DNA of 64,000 bases from Azospirillum sp. (GCA_027486405.1 JAIXPD010000043.1:1-64000); one strand, 5' to 3'. Numbered from the stretch's first letter, positions 49,343-57,946 are shown. Notes: a model not told the origin generated them from the sequence alone. Made by a program: numbers and translations.

Positions 49343-50149
49343 TCAGCGGCCGTGGAAAAGCGGGGCGCGCTTGCCCAGAAAGGCGGAGACGCCCTCGCGG
49401 AAATCATCGGTGGCGGCGCAGCCCTGGAAGGCCGCCCGCTCGGCGTCCAGCTGCTCGTCCAGCGTCGCGGTCCAGCTCTGCCGCAGCAGGCGGCGCGTGG
49501 CGGCGAAGGCCCGCGTCGGTCCGGCGGCGAGGCGTTCGGCCAGCGCGCGGGTTTCCGACACCAGATCAGCGGCGGGAACCACGCGGTTGACCAGCCCCAG
49601 CCGCAACGCCTCCTCGGCCTTCACCCGCTCCGACAGCAAGGCCAGCTCCATCGCCCGCCGCATCCCGACCAGACGGGGCAGCGCGTGGGTCCCCGACCCG
49701 TCGGGCGAGGTCCCCAACCGGGCGTAGGCGGTGGTGAACAGCGCGTCATCGGCGGCGATGCAGAGATCGGCGGCGCAGGCCAGACTCATCCCCGCCCCGG
49801 CGACCGGCCCGTGGACGGAGGCCAGCACCGGCGTCTCCAACCCGTCCAGCAGGCGCAAGGCGGCGTGCAGATGGTCGATGATCGCGGTGGCCACCGCCGG
49901 AGCCGCCGCCGGATCGTCGTGGAACCGCCCGACATCGCCCCCGGCCATGAAGCCCCGGCCGTTCCCGGCCAGCACCAGACAGCGCACCCCGTCAACCTTC
50001 CCGGCATCGTCCGCCACGGTCTGGCACGCGGCGCGCAGGGCGGCGGCGGTCGGTTCGTCCAGCGCGTTGAGCACGGCGGGGCGGTTGAAACGAATCCACG
50101 CCACCGCCCCTTCGCGGGACAGCAGGACCGGCGCGTCGGTGTCGCTCAT
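49343..50149 (-). CDS. Enoyl-CoA hydratase/isomerase-family protein
   Basis: This 268-residue crotonase-fold protein has the NRPAVLNALDE start, the oxyanion-hole segments GNGRGFMAGGDVG and HGPVAGAGMSLACAADL, and a C-terminal helical part (DDFREGVSAFLGKRAP). One catalytic Glu of classic hydratases, in the second oxyanion region, falls at Ser/Pro (GTSPDGSG), so isomerase, hydrolase or dehalogenase-like chemistry is possible. ATG 50149 has GAGG 10 bases upstream. It is the first gene of a two-gene unit with the thiolase. Confidence 0.87.
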   Translation of the reverse strand: MSDTDAPVLLSREGAVAWIRFNRPAVLNALDEPTAAALRAACQTVADDAGKVDGVRCLVLAGNGRGFMAGGDVGRFHDDPAAAPAVATAIIDHLHAALRLLDGLETPVLASVHGPVAGAGMSLACAADLCIAADDALFTTAYARLGTSPDGSGTHALPRLVGMRRAMELALLSERVKAEEALRLGLVNRVVPAADLVSETRALAERLAAGPTRAFAATRRLLRQSWTATLDEQLDAERAAFQGCAATDDFREGVSAFLGKRAPLFHGR

Positions 50150-50206
50150 AGCGGGAAAACCTCGTGGTTGGCGGTGGGGAGGGGTTCGGTGGTCAGCTTT
50201 TACCAA

Positions 50207-50235
50207 TTGGAACGTATGTTACTCAAAAGTACGAT
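50207..50235 (+). promoter_or_regulatory. Candidate promoter for the small ORF and phytochelatin-synthase-like gene
   Basis: TTGGAA (50207-50212) and TACGAT (50230-50235) are 17 bases apart on the plus strand, about 60 bases before GTG 50294. The palindrome CCAATTGG (50203-50210) overlaps the -35 and lies between this unit and the divergent enoyl-CoA hydratase gene, so it may be an operator. Confidence 0.45.
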
Positions 50236-50293
50236 ACCGATCCGTCTCGTTTCCGTCAACGCACGGATGCGACGGGTTGGGAAAAGGTGGGGC

Positions 50294-50470
50294 GTGACCA
50301 TCGCGAGCAAACGCTCCATGGGGGTCGACGTGATGATGGGCAACAGCCGCCCCACCAGCACACCGGACGCCGCCGCCCCCCTTGGCAATCCGGGTGCGCT
50401 GCACCATATGCCCTCCCTGGCCGAGGCCATGCAGGAACGGTGCGGTGTGACGGAGGAAACGGAGCGATGA
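50294..50470 (+). CDS. Small ORF (58 residues) coupled to a phytochelatin-synthase-like gene
   Basis: I do not recognise this protein. It would start at GTG 50294 with AAGG 6 bases upstream; ATG 50318 is an alternative. It ends at TGA 50468-50470, which overlaps the next gene's ATG (ATGA). About 83 percent of its codons end in G or C, like real genes here, unlike an 75-codon ORF I rejected at 45406. It has no signal peptide or membrane segment; the sequence is hydrophilic with a Pro/Ala/Gly-rich middle and one Cys near the C-terminus (ERCGVTEETER). Its role could be a translational leader, a small partner, or a substrate of the downstream enzyme. Confidence 0.5.
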   Translation: MTIASKRSMGVDVMMGNSRPTSTPDAAAPLGNPGALHHMPSLAEAMQERCGVTEETER

Positions 50471-51213
50471 CACGCGGTGTGGTGATGGCGGGGGTTGCCC
50501 TGTGGCTGGCGGCGACCGTGTCGGCTGGCGCGCAGGAGATGGCCAAGCCGAAATTCGGCCCACAGGCCGAACCGATCACCCGCGCGGCCAGCTTCGTCCG
50601 CACCACCCCGGCCCCGGATTTCTGGGCGCTCAGCCCCTTTTACGTGCCGCAGGCCACCGGCAGCGCCTGTTCGGTCGCCAGCGTCGCCATGATGCTGAAC
50701 GGGCTGCGCGGCCTGCCCGACAGCGCGGCGGAGCGGCTGATCACGCAAAAGCAGGTGATCGACCGCGTGGGCGATGACCGGTGGCGCGAGGCGGTGGCCG
50801 ACGATGGCGAGGGCATCTCCTTCACCGATCTGGAGCATTACGTCCGCCGCAGCCTGGAGGCCTATGGCCTGGACGCCGAGGTCGAGGTGTTCCGCCCGCA
50901 GGACGCCTCCCCCCGCACGCTGACCGCCCTGCGCCGCATTCTGGCCGACAACGAGCAGGGCGACGAGGACATCATCCTCGTGGCCTTCGACCAGGGAACC
51001 CTGACCGGCGACGACGGCGGCGGCCACATCGCCCCGCTCGGGGCCTATGACGCCGCCACCCGCCGGGTGCTGGTGATGGACCCCGACCGCAGTTGGTACG
51101 TGCCCTATTGGACCAGCGACGAAAAGCTGTTGGAGGCGATGTTGAAGCCGGACCGGGCCGACCCGGAAGGCAGCGGCCTGATCCGCGTCCGTGCCCGCCG
51201 GGTGTCCGGGTAA
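50467..51213 (+). CDS. Exported phytochelatin-synthase-like papain-fold protein (peptidase C83 family)
   Basis: This 248-residue protein has a signal peptide (cleavage near residue 21, SAGAQ) and a single catalytic domain of the phytochelatin synthase family. The triad is visible: Cys68 in QATGSACSVASVAMMLN, His187 in GGGHIAPLGAYD and Asp205 in VLVMDPDRSWYVPYW. The His-Asp spacing of 18 matches cyanobacterial PCS-like enzymes, which mostly hydrolyse glutathione to gamma-Glu-Cys. As in those half-size enzymes, the Cys-rich C-terminal metal-sensing domain is absent. A periplasmic glutathione or gamma-glutamyl peptide hydrolase is the likeliest role. It is coupled by ATGA overlap to a 58-codon ORF. 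Confidence 0.85.
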   Translation: MTRGVVMAGVALWLAATVSAGAQEMAKPKFGPQAEPITRAASFVRTTPAPDFWALSPFYVPQATGSACSVASVAMMLNGLRGLPDSAAERLITQKQVIDRVGDDRWREAVADDGEGISFTDLEHYVRRSLEAYGLDAEVEVFRPQDASPRTLTALRRILADNEQGDEDIILVAFDQGTLTGDDGGGHIAPLGAYDAATRRVLVMDPDRSWYVPYWTSDEKLLEAMLKPDRADPEGSGLIRVRARRVSG

Positions 51214-51223
51214 CGCCCGCGCG

Positions 51224-51970
51224 TCAGACGCAGCGCCCGCCATCGACCTCCAGGCAGACGCCGGTCAGGAACTCCGCCTCGTCGGAGCAGAGATACAGCG
51301 CGGCGTTGGCGATGTCCGCCGGGGTGGACAGCCGCCCCGCCGGGATGGAGGCGAGGAACTGCGCGCGGCGTTCGGGCGAATCCTGGCCCATGAAGCGGTG
51401 CAGCATCCCGGTTTCCCCGGCCACCGGGTTGATGGCGCAGACCCGGATCTTGTCGGGGGCCAGTTCGACCGCCATGGATTTGGTCAGGGTGATGACCGCG
51501 CCCTTCGATCCGTTGTACCAGGTCAGGTTGGGACGCGGGCGCAGCCCGGCGGTGGAGCCGATGTTCAGGATCACCCCGCCGCCCTGCTCGCGGAACACCG
51601 GCACGGCGTGGATGGCGCTGTGGTAGATCGACTTGACGTTGACGGCGTAAATCCGGTCGAAGGTGGCTTCGTCCACCTCCAGCATCGAGCCATAGCGGTG
51701 GGTGTAACCGGCGTTGTTGATGAGGATGTCGAGCCGACCATAGGACCCGACGGCGGCGGAGATGATGGCCTCGTAATCCTCGCCCACCGCGACGTCGGCG
51801 CGGACGGCCAGACCGGCTTCGCCCAGGGAATCGGCGACCCGCCCGGCGGCGGCCTCGTCCAGATCGGCGACGATGACGCGGGCACCCTCCGCCGCGAAAC
51901 GCCGCGCGATGCCCTCCCCGAACCCCGACCCGCCACCGGTGACGACGGCAACCTTGCCCGAAAGACGCAT
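51224..51970 (-). CDS. SDR-family oxidoreductase
   Basis: This 248-residue classical short-chain dehydrogenase has cofactor motif TGGGSGFGEGIA, Asp for NAD preference (VADLDE), NNAG (INNAGYTHRYG), catalytic Ser and YxxxK (NIGSTAGLRP, WYNGSKGAVI) and the closing LEVDGGRCV. Many similar proteins are annotated as glucose or 3-ketoacyl dehydrogenases; the substrate cannot be told. ATG 51970 has GGGAGGA 8 bases upstream. It stands alone on the minus strand, downstream of two tRNA genes and convergent with the phytochelatin-synthase-like gene. Confidence 0.85.
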   Translation of the reverse strand: MRLSGKVAVVTGGGSGFGEGIARRFAAEGARVIVADLDEAAAGRVADSLGEAGLAVRADVAVGEDYEAIISAAVGSYGRLDILINNAGYTHRYGSMLEVDEATFDRIYAVNVKSIYHSAIHAVPVFREQGGGVILNIGSTAGLRPRPNLTWYNGSKGAVITLTKSMAVELAPDKIRVCAINPVAGETGMLHRFMGQDSPERRAQFLASIPAGRLSTPADIANAALYLCSDEAEFLTGVCLEVDGGRCV

Positions 51971-52131
51971 GAGACGATCCTCCCACGGATGGGCCGCCCC
52001 CTGCATTCGGGCGGCGATTGGCGCGCGGCGAACACAGCATGGTAGCGCGAAACCGCCCGGCAGGGCAGCCGCCAAAACGTACAATTTGTGTGGGGGGTTC
52101 CCCCAGCAAGGGGGGACGCTTTTCAGGAAAA

Positions 52132-52208
<77 letters not shown>

Positions 52209-52211
52209 GTC

Positions 52212-52287
52212 TGGCTCCCGGTGCTGGACTCGAACCAGCGACAAGCGGATTAACAGTCCGCTGCTCTACCAACTGAGCTAACCGGGA
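52212..52287 (-). tRNA. tRNA-Asn (GTT)
   Basis: The 76-nt minus-strand sequence has acceptor TCCCGGT pairing ACCGGGA, anticodon GTT (52254-52252), the T-arm GGTTCGAGTCC and an encoded CCA. It is the first gene of a two-tRNA transcript that ends with tRNA-Asp. Confidence 0.97.
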
Positions 52288-52298
52288 ACGGAGTGCGG

Positions 52299-52327
52299 CT
52301 TATAAGGGTGATCGCCGGACCTGGCAA
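52299..52327 (-). promoter_or_regulatory. Promoter of the tRNA-Asn/tRNA-Asp operon
   Basis: On the minus strand TTGCCA (52327-52322) and TATAAG (52304-52299) are 17 bases apart, and the mature tRNA-Asn starts 12 bases after the -10. This is a near-consensus sigma-70 promoter in the right place for a stable RNA operon. Confidence 0.75.
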
Positions 52328-52496
52328 GAACAAAAGTGACGATCGATGCATTTTTTACCATAGGGTGCATGATCCTCGCGAACGCCGCGCCGCAAACACC
52401 TCATGGTTGAAACACGATCGTCCAGAATCTTGACAAACGTCGCGCCCTGCGGCTTCTTCACCCCCACTTTCCCCATCACCGACGCGACAAGGCCCG

Positions 52497-53084
52497 ATGC
52501 CCGAGGTCGTTCCGTTTGCCGCCGCCCGCGCGGCGCTGGTCGCCCGCCTGACCGAACAGCTTCCGCCCGCCACCGAATGGGCGGGGCGCCTGATGCTGAT
52601 GCCCGACGGCCGCCGGGTGGAGCCAATGCCCGCGCTTGCCGCAATGGCCACGCTGCGCGCCTTCCGCGCCGGTCTGGACAGCGCCATCGGGGCCGCCCCC
52701 TGTTCGGTCGGCGGCGTCTGGGTGTCGCGGGAAGATTGCCTGGATTGGGATGGGCTGCTGGCCCCGCTGGCGGTGGCCGCCGCCTATGCGGTCGGCCGCA
52801 ACCCAGGCAGCCAGGGCCGGGATTGCTTCGCCGCCGAGCTGTTCCGCTGCAAGACGGCGCTGTCGGGCTGGGGCGTGCGCGGGCTGCGCGCCGACGCCAC
52901 GGTGGCCCGCGCCGCCGGACACGCGGTGATCGCCGTCAGCCGCCGCCCGGACGATCAGGAGATCGTGTTGGACCGGGTGATGGACACCTTCGCCTTTGCC
53001 ATGCAGAGCCTGGGCGAACCGACGATCGGGTCCGGCGACCTCGACCGCCGTCTGGTCCGCCGCGCCGCACCGCTGCGGCGCTGA
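52497..53084 (+). CDS. Hypothetical protein
   Basis: I do not recognise this 195-residue protein. It has no signal peptide or membrane segment; it is Ala/Arg-rich with several conserved-looking blocks (TEWAGRLMLMPDGRRVEPMPALAAM, WVSREDCLDWDGLLAP, NPGSQGRDCFAAELFRCKTAL) and four Cys residues. Codon use is typical of the genome, and AAGG precedes ATG 52497. It is convergent with panD, 8 bases separating the coding ends, and divergent from the tRNA operon. Confidence 0.7.
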   Translation: MPEVVPFAAARAALVARLTEQLPPATEWAGRLMLMPDGRRVEPMPALAAMATLRAFRAGLDSAIGAAPCSVGGVWVSREDCLDWDGLLAPLAVAAAYAVGRNPGSQGRDCFAAELFRCKTALSGWGVRGLRADATVARAAGHAVIAVSRRPDDQEIVLDRVMDTFAFAMQSLGEPTIGSGDLDRRLVRRAAPLRR

Positions 53085-53091
53085 CCGGCCC

Positions 53092-53547
53092 TCAGCCCCC
53101 GGATTCCGGGGTCATTTTCGGGGCTGGTTCCGGGATCAGGTCATCGCGGATGGCAAAGCCGTAACGCCCCTCTTCCAGGGCGGTGACGTCGTAATGCAGC
53201 GCCTTGTCGACGCGGTTGTCGGGGCGGAAGGTCAGAACGCGCGGTTTCAGCGTCGCCACCTCCGTCGGTTGGCAATACCAGGACGCGGCGACGATCACCC
53301 CATCCCCCGGCTGGCAACTGCGCGCCGCCGATCCGTTCATCACACCGGCGCGCGAGCCACGCTCGCCATAAATCACATAGGTGCTGATGCGGGGGCCGGA
53401 GTTCTTGTTCCAGATCTCCACGAACTCCAACGGCACGATGCCGACCGCCTCGCAATGGTCGGGATCGTGCGTGATCGACCCCTGGTAATTCAAATTGGCG
53501 TCCGTCACCCGCAGGCAATGCAGCTTCGCCCGCACCACCTTAATCAT
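53092..53547 (-). CDS. panD: Aspartate 1-decarboxylase (pyruvoyl-dependent)
   Basis: This 151-residue proenzyme makes beta-alanine for pantothenate. It self-cleaves between Gly23 and Ser24 (NYQGSITHD) to form the pyruvoyl group; the fold is supported by AKLHCLRVTDANL, the Arg/Tyr active-site segment SGPRISTYVIYGERGSRAGV, and NGSAARSCQPGDGVIV. It is about 25 residues longer than the usual 126, with an acidic/proline-rich tail. ATG 53547 is preferred (GGGAGG 5 bases upstream) over an upstream in-frame start at 53649. No panB or panC is nearby. Confidence 0.9.
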   Translation of the reverse strand: MIKVVRAKLHCLRVTDANLNYQGSITHDPDHCEAVGIVPLEFVEIWNKNSGPRISTYVIYGERGSRAGVMNGSAARSCQPGDGVIVAASWYCQPTEVATLKPRVLTFRPDNRVDKALHYDVTALEEGRYGFAIRDDLIPEPAPKMTPESGG

Positions 53548-53987
53548 CGACGCCTCCCCCGACTCGTCCGTGACCAAACCGTCTGTGGTCGAAGGGTTGT
53601 GTTTGTGGTGCCCATGATGGAAAGGGCAAGCGATCTTTGTGCGGCGCAACCCGCCCCGCCATCCCCACCGAACCGCCTATGGAGTCCCGGCCCGCGATGG
53701 CAAGGCGGCGGGCAAAAAGACGGGTCCGGCGCGGGGGAGCGACGGACCCGTTGCAGTCGGGAGGAGTGACGCGACCATCCCCAGACAGACAGGGGGACGA
53801 GGACAGCCGACGTCTTCGGATGGACCGCTGGCCACCCGAACCGGGATCGCCCGTGCCCGCCGGATCATCGGTTCCGGTTGAGACGACGGCGAATTGTCGA
53901 TAAATTGCCAAGCAAGATTGCGGATTCACCCCCGAAACCATGCGTCTTTCGCTGGCCTTCGGTGGCTTGACGAAAGAAAACCACCCG
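53548..53987. other. Intergenic region, 440 bases, between panD and a winged-helix regulator
   Basis: No convincing gene is present. Open frames of 60-130 codons occur on both strands but are Arg/Pro-rich, overlap each other and match nothing I know. The region holds an 8-bp inverted repeat, CGGGTCCG at 53721-53728 with CGGACCCG at 53743-53750. An AT-rich stretch at 53885-53930 probably contains the promoter of the regulator gene. The panD promoter should lie in 53550-53650. Confidence 0.5.
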
Positions 53988-54497
53988 ATGAACGCTCAAC
54001 CGATCGTGTCGTCCTCGCATCTGGCGTCCGACCAGGGCAGCGAAACCAGCGAGTTCGAATATGGCCTGATCGTCGCCGGCAACGCCTTTCACCGCTGGGT
54101 GGTGCGCTGCATGACGGCGGCGGGCCTGCCGGAGCTGTCGGCGCTGGAGGTTCTGCTGCTGCACAGCGTCAACCACCGCGCCCGCGACAAGAGTCTGGCC
54201 GACATCAGCTTTGTCCTGAACATCGAAGACACCCACATCGTCAATTACGCCCTGAAGAAGCTGCACCGGCTGGGGTTGGTCGAACGCGGCAAACGCGGCA
54301 AGGAAGTCACCTACCGCACGTCGGCACCGGGGAACGAGGCGGTCAACCGCTACCGCGCCGTCCGCGAGGATTGCCTGTTGCGCTCGCTGGAGGCGCTGGG
54401 GACCGTCGATCACAAGCAGATCGGCGAGGCCGCCAACCTGCTGCGCGCCCTGTCGGGCATCTACGACCAGGCGGCCAGGGCGGCGACCACGCTGTAA
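53988..54497 (+). CDS. MarR-like winged-helix DNA-binding protein
   Basis: This 169-residue protein contains a winged helix (about 50-125): LSALEVLLLHSVNHRARDKSLADISFVLN, then IEDTHIVNYALKKLHRLGLVERGKRGKEVTYRTS as recognition helix and wing. An extra C-terminal helical part follows. It resembles MarR-type predicted regulators (winged-helix, COG3355-like); the target is unknown. It converges with pxpA, so it need not regulate the 5-oxoproline cluster. ATG 53988 is chosen because homology starts there; the ribosome site is weak (GAAAG). Confidence 0.78.
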   Translation: MNAQPIVSSSHLASDQGSETSEFEYGLIVAGNAFHRWVVRCMTAAGLPELSALEVLLLHSVNHRARDKSLADISFVLNIEDTHIVNYALKKLHRLGLVERGKRGKEVTYRTSAPGNEAVNRYRAVREDCLLRSLEALGTVDHKQIGEAANLLRALSGIYDQAARAATTL

Positions 54498-54519
54498 CCG
54501 CCCTCATTCTCTCCCACCC

Positions 54520-55281
54520 TCATTCGACCGCGCGCACCGTCACCCCGGCGGCTTCCAGCGCGGTCCGCACCGCCGCCGCCATCGCCACCGCCGTCGGCGT
54601 GTCGCCATGGACGCAAACGGTGTCGGCGACGATGGGCAGGCGTTTGCCGTGGCGGCTCGTGACGGCACCGTCCAGCACCATCCGCACCACCCGTTCCGCC
54701 GCCAGTTCCGGCACATGGATCACCGATCCGGCGATCTTGCGCGGGGTCAGGGTCCCGTCATCCTCATAGGTGCGGTCGGCAAACGCCTCGCGCACCACGC
54801 GCAGGCCCACCGCCTCCCCCGCCCGGTCCATGGCGCTGAGCGGCGGAACCACGAACAGCAGGGCCGGATCCACCGCCTTGACCGCGCGGGCGATGGCCTG
54901 GGCCATGTCAGCGTCCACCGCCGCCATGTTGTACAGCGCGCCGTGCGGCTTCACATGGGTGACGCGATGGCCCGACAGCGCGGCGCAGGCCTGCAACGCG
55001 CCGATCTGGTAGGCGACCATCCGCTCGATGCTGGCCGGGCTGTCGCCCTGGATGCTGCGGCGGCCAAAGCCAAGGATGTCGTTGAAACCGGGATGCGCGC
55101 CGATGCGCACGCCCTTGTCCAAGGCCAGCCGCGCCGTGTCCGCCATGATCGACGGGTCGCCCGCGTGAAAGCCACAGGCGATGTTGGCCGAGGTGACGAT
55201 GTCGAGCATCGCCCGGTCATCGCCCATCGCCCAGGCCCCGAAGCCTTCGCCCATGTCGCAATTCAGATCAATGCTCGGCAT
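54520..55281 (-). CDS. pxpA: 5-oxoprolinase subunit A (LamB/YcsF family)
   Basis: This 253-residue protein is one part of the PxpABC ATP-dependent 5-oxoprolinase that opens 5-oxo-L-proline to glutamate. Family motifs are [40 protein letters not shown] and [13 protein letters not shown] 55281 is used since the conserved region starts at once; an ATG at 55302 is less likely. It is the last gene of the minus-strand cluster, after pxpC with a 28-base gap. Confidence 0.94.
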   Translation of the reverse strand: MPSIDLNCDMGEGFGAWAMGDDRAMLDIVTSANIACGFHAGDPSIMADTARLALDKGVRIGAHPGFNDILGFGRRSIQGDSPASIERMVAYQIGALQACAALSGHRVTHVKPHGALYNMAAVDADMAQAIARAVKAVDPALLFVVPPLSAMDRAGEAVGLRVVREAFADRTYEDDGTLTPRKIAGSVIHVPELAAERVVRMVLDGAVTSRHGKRLPIVADTVCVHGDTPTAVAMAAAVRTALEAAGVTVRAVE

Positions 55282-55309
55282 TCTCTTCCCCCCTCTGTCC
55301 AAGCCGGAC

Positions 55310-56332
55310 TCACTCCCACCCCGTCACGGCCCCGCCGATCAGGTTGAAGCCCAGCAGCCGTTCGCTGTCATACAGGGCAAAACCACCCGCCGCGCGCAAC
55401 AGGCCGGGCAGCCCGTCCATCACCGCCCGGTGCTGGGCGTGGATGGCCTGCGCCTCCGCCACCGTGACGGCGCGGAAGCGGAAGCGGTCGCCCGGCCTTT
55501 TCTGCGCCAGCGCGGCCACGTCGGGACCGATGACGCAGGCGATCTTGGGATAGCCGCCGGTGGTCTGGCGGTCGGCCAGCAGGACGATCGGCTGCCCGGT
55601 GCCCGGCACCTGCACCGCCCCCAGCGGAATGCCGTCGGACGTGATGTTGAAGCCGCGCGCGTGCTCGATCACCGGGCCGGTCAGGCGGTAGCCCATGCGG
55701 TCGGCCTCGTGGCTGACGCTGTACTCCCCGCCAAGAAAGGCGGCGATCCCCGCCGGGGTGAAGGCGTCGTCCTGCGGCCCCAGCACCACGCGGATCACCT
55801 CCCCGCGCGGCGGCAGCAGGGACGGGTCGAGCGTGGCCTCGCCCCGGTCCGCCGCCGCCGCCAGCCGCAGGGGGATGCGGTCGCCCGCCTTCAGCGCGCC
55901 GCCGTGCAACCCGCCCAGACGGCTGCGGCTGTGGGTGGCGACGCTCCCCAGGACGGGATCCAGGGCCATCCCCCCTTCCACCGCCCAACAGCCGCGCACC
56001 CCATCGCGCAGCGCGCCGATGCGCAGCGTCTCGCCGTCGCGCAAACGCAAACTGGTCCAGGAGGGTACCGGCTGGTCATCGACGAACAGCGGCACGTCGC
56101 CCGCCACCGCCAGCCGCACCGGCCCGCCTTCCACCGTCAGCGTGTCGCCCATCATGGTGAACTCCACCACCCCGGCGTCGGCGGGGTTGCCGACCAGGGC
56201 GTTGGCGGCGGCGTGCAACAGAGGATCGGCGGCCCCGGCCACCGACACGCCGTAGCGCTGATAGCCAAAGCGCCCGCGATCCTGCACGGTGGAGCTGGGT
56301 CCGGCGGCGACGACGCGCAGATGGGTGGTCAT
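55310..56332 (-). CDS. pxpC: 5-oxoprolinase subunit C (biotin-dependent carboxyltransferase-like)
   Basis: This 340-residue protein has the urea-amidolyase-type carboxyltransferase fold: [20 protein letters not shown] near the N-terminus, [30 protein letters not shown] and [31 protein letters not shown]. It works with PxpA and PxpB in 5-oxoproline hydrolysis. Its ATG overlaps the pxpB stop by four bases (56332-56329), so the two subunits are translationally coupled. Confidence 0.94.
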   Translation of the reverse strand: MTTHLRVVAAGPSSTVQDRGRFGYQRYGVSVAGAADPLLHAAANALVGNPADAGVVEFTMMGDTLTVEGGPVRLAVAGDVPLFVDDQPVPSWTSLRLRDGETLRIGALRDGVRGCWAVEGGMALDPVLGSVATHSRSRLGGLHGGALKAGDRIPLRLAAAADRGEATLDPSLLPPRGEVIRVVLGPQDDAFTPAGIAAFLGGEYSVSHEADRMGYRLTGPVIEHARGFNITSDGIPLGAVQVPGTGQPIVLLADRQTTGGYPKIACVIGPDVAALAQKRPGDRFRFRAVTVAEAQAIHAQHRAVMDGLPGLLRAAGGFALYDSERLLGFNLIGGAVTGWE

Positions 56333-57087
56333 GCCTCGGCTCCCTCGGTCACGGTTTCCTGATCGGGCAACAGGCCGTCATGCGCGGCCAAACGGTCGTA
56401 CTCGACCACCGAAATCGACGAAAAGCGGATGCGGTCGCCCGGAGCCAGCAGGAAGGGCTGCGCCCGCCGCAACTCAAAGGTCTTGACCGGCGTGCGCCCC
56501 AGCAGATGCCAACCGCTGGGCATGGCGATGGGCGAAATCGCCGCCTGCGCCCCGCCCTGCATGACGCTGCCCGCCGGAGTGACCATGCGCGGGTTTTCCC
56601 GGCGCGGCTGGTGCAGCGCCTCGGGCAGGCCGCCGAGATAGGCGAAGCCCGGCGAAAAGCCCAGCATGTAGACCCGGTAATCGGCGGCGCAATGCAGCGC
56701 CACCACCTCGTCCGTGGTCAGCCCGGCGCGGCGGGCCACGTCGTCCAGATCCTCGCCATGCGCGCCGCCGAAGCAGACCGGCACGATCCAGCGCCGTTGC
56801 GGCTCGCGGCTGGCCCGCGCCAAATCCCGCGCCAGATCGAGCAGGGCGGGGCCGAGCCGGTCGGGGTCGGTCTGGCCCGGATCATACTGCACCAGGACGG
56901 AGCGGTAGGTCGGGACCGTTTCCACCACCCCCGGCAACCCGGCGTCGGCGATGCGGCGGTCCAGCCGGTGAACGGCGGCGTTCAGCGCGGGGGCGATGCC
57001 CTCGCCCAATTCGACGATCAGCGCGCCGTCACCGGCAACGAGCAGGCGCGGCGACAGGCTGGGCGGCGACGGTGATGTCACGCTCAT
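56329..57087 (-). CDS. pxpB: 5-oxoprolinase subunit B (KipI family)
   Basis: This 252-residue protein matches the KipI/PxpB family: GDGALIVELGEGI, VPTYRSVLVQYDP, the conserved VYMLGFSPGFAYLGGLP and NPRMVTPAGSVMQGGAQAAI blocks, and a GWHLLGRTP segment. It is the kinase-like partner in the 5-oxoprolinase complex. ATG 57087 is used because the frame upstream has no homology. A stable hairpin lies in the 94-base gap between this gene and the upstream solute-binding gene. Confidence 0.93.
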   Translation of the reverse strand: MSVTSPSPPSLSPRLLVAGDGALIVELGEGIAPALNAAVHRLDRRIADAGLPGVVETVPTYRSVLVQYDPGQTDPDRLGPALLDLARDLARASREPQRRWIVPVCFGGAHGEDLDDVARRAGLTTDEVVALHCAADYRVYMLGFSPGFAYLGGLPEALHQPRRENPRMVTPAGSVMQGGAQAAISPIAMPSGWHLLGRTPVKTFELRRAQPFLLAPGDRIRFSSISVVEYDRLAAHDGLLPDQETVTEGAEA

Positions 57088-57163
57088 GGTCGGTTCCGGG
57101 GAACGAGAAAAGAAAGAACGGGGGCGATGGGGCGGACGCGGTGGGGCCGGACCGGCCAACCCC

Positions 57164-57182
57164 ACCCGCGCCCGGCGCGGGT
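57164..57182 (-). terminator. Hairpin between solute-binding gene and pxpB
   Basis: An 8-bp perfect stem (ACCCGCGC at 57164-57171 with GCGCGGGT at 57175-57182, 3-base loop) touches the last base of the upstream stop codon. No T run follows, so it is more likely an mRNA-stabilising or attenuating structure that raises binding-protein output relative to the enzymes. Confidence 0.4.
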
Positions 57183-57946
57183 CAGCGCGCGTACTTGTCC
57201 AAAATCTGCTGGTACGCGCCGCTGGCCTTCATCGCCGCCACCCCGGCGTCGAAATCGGCGCGCAGCTTGGCGGTGTCACGAACCTTGGTGAAGGCGATGT
57301 AGCTCGGCAGGCTTTGGACCTCCGGCGTCAGCTCCTTCACCTGATCCAAGGCACCCTGCTGCTTCAGGAAATATTGGGCGACGTAGCGGTTGCTGGGCAT
57401 CACGTCGTACCGGCCCGACAGCAGCTTTTTCACGTTGCTGTCGCTGTCGTTCGATTTTTCGAGGTTGGACAGAACGCCGCTCTTGATCGCCTCGTCCATC
57501 ACCGATCCGTAGCTGATCTGGTTGACGACGCCGATCTTGGCCTTGCTCAGCTTGGTCAGATCGCCGTCGAAGGTGATGGCCGAGTCCTTCAGAACGAAGA
57601 AGGACACCACCTGCGGGACCAGCACCTCGGTGGAGTAGTTCAGGAACTGCTCGCGCTCCGGCGTTTTGTAGGCGGTGAAGATGGCATCGGCACCGCCATC
57701 CTTCACCGTGTCGAGCGCGCGCGCCCAGGGCATGATCTCCACCGCAACGGTGTGACCGGCCTTCTTCATCGCTTCGGTGACGATTTCATAGGCGATGCCC
57801 GCCGGTTTGCCGCCGTCGTCGTAGATCAGGGGTGGAAAGCTGAGCGCCACCATCCGCAACGCGTCCGCCGAGGCGGGCAGTGCTGCGAACACGCCAACGG
57901 ACAGGACGGTGGTGGCGAGGATGCGGGCCTTGATGCTGTGGGACAT
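57182..57946 (-). CDS. ABC-type solute-binding protein, family 3 (amino-acid type)
   Basis: This 254-residue periplasmic protein has a signal peptide (MSHSIKARILATTVLSVGVF, cleavage after ASA) and an SBP_bac_3 fold: LSFPPLIYDDGGKPAGIAYEIV, TVAVEIMPWARALDTVKDGGADAIFTAYKT, SKAKIGVVNQISYGSVMDEA and LSGRYDVMPSNRYVAQYFL. It probably binds a small amino acid or 5-oxoproline-like ligand. No dedicated permease or ATPase is next to it, only the Liv system upstream, which carries its own receptor. ATG 57946 has GGAGG 8 bases upstream. Confidence 0.85.
   Translation of the reverse strand: MSHSIKARILATTVLSVGVFAALPASADALRMVALSFPPLIYDDGGKPAGIAYEIVTEAMKKAGHTVAVEIMPWARALDTVKDGGADAIFTAYKTPEREQFLNYSTEVLVPQVVSFFVLKDSAITFDGDLTKLSKAKIGVVNQISYGSVMDEAIKSGVLSNLEKSNDSDSNVKKLLSGRYDVMPSNRYVAQYFLKQQGALDQVKELTPEVQSLPSYIAFTKVRDTAKLRADFDAGVAAMKASGAYQQILDKYAR

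Noticed and set aside
52099..52116. G/C hairpin downstream of tRNA-Asp as a terminator
   Set aside because: Alternative short stems compete (runs of five or six G and C) and no T run follows on the minus strand; function cannot be supported.
53540..53941. Open frames of 60-133 codons on both strands between panD and the winged-helix gene
   Set aside because: They overlap one another, are Arg/Pro-rich, have no ribosome site and no recognisable family.
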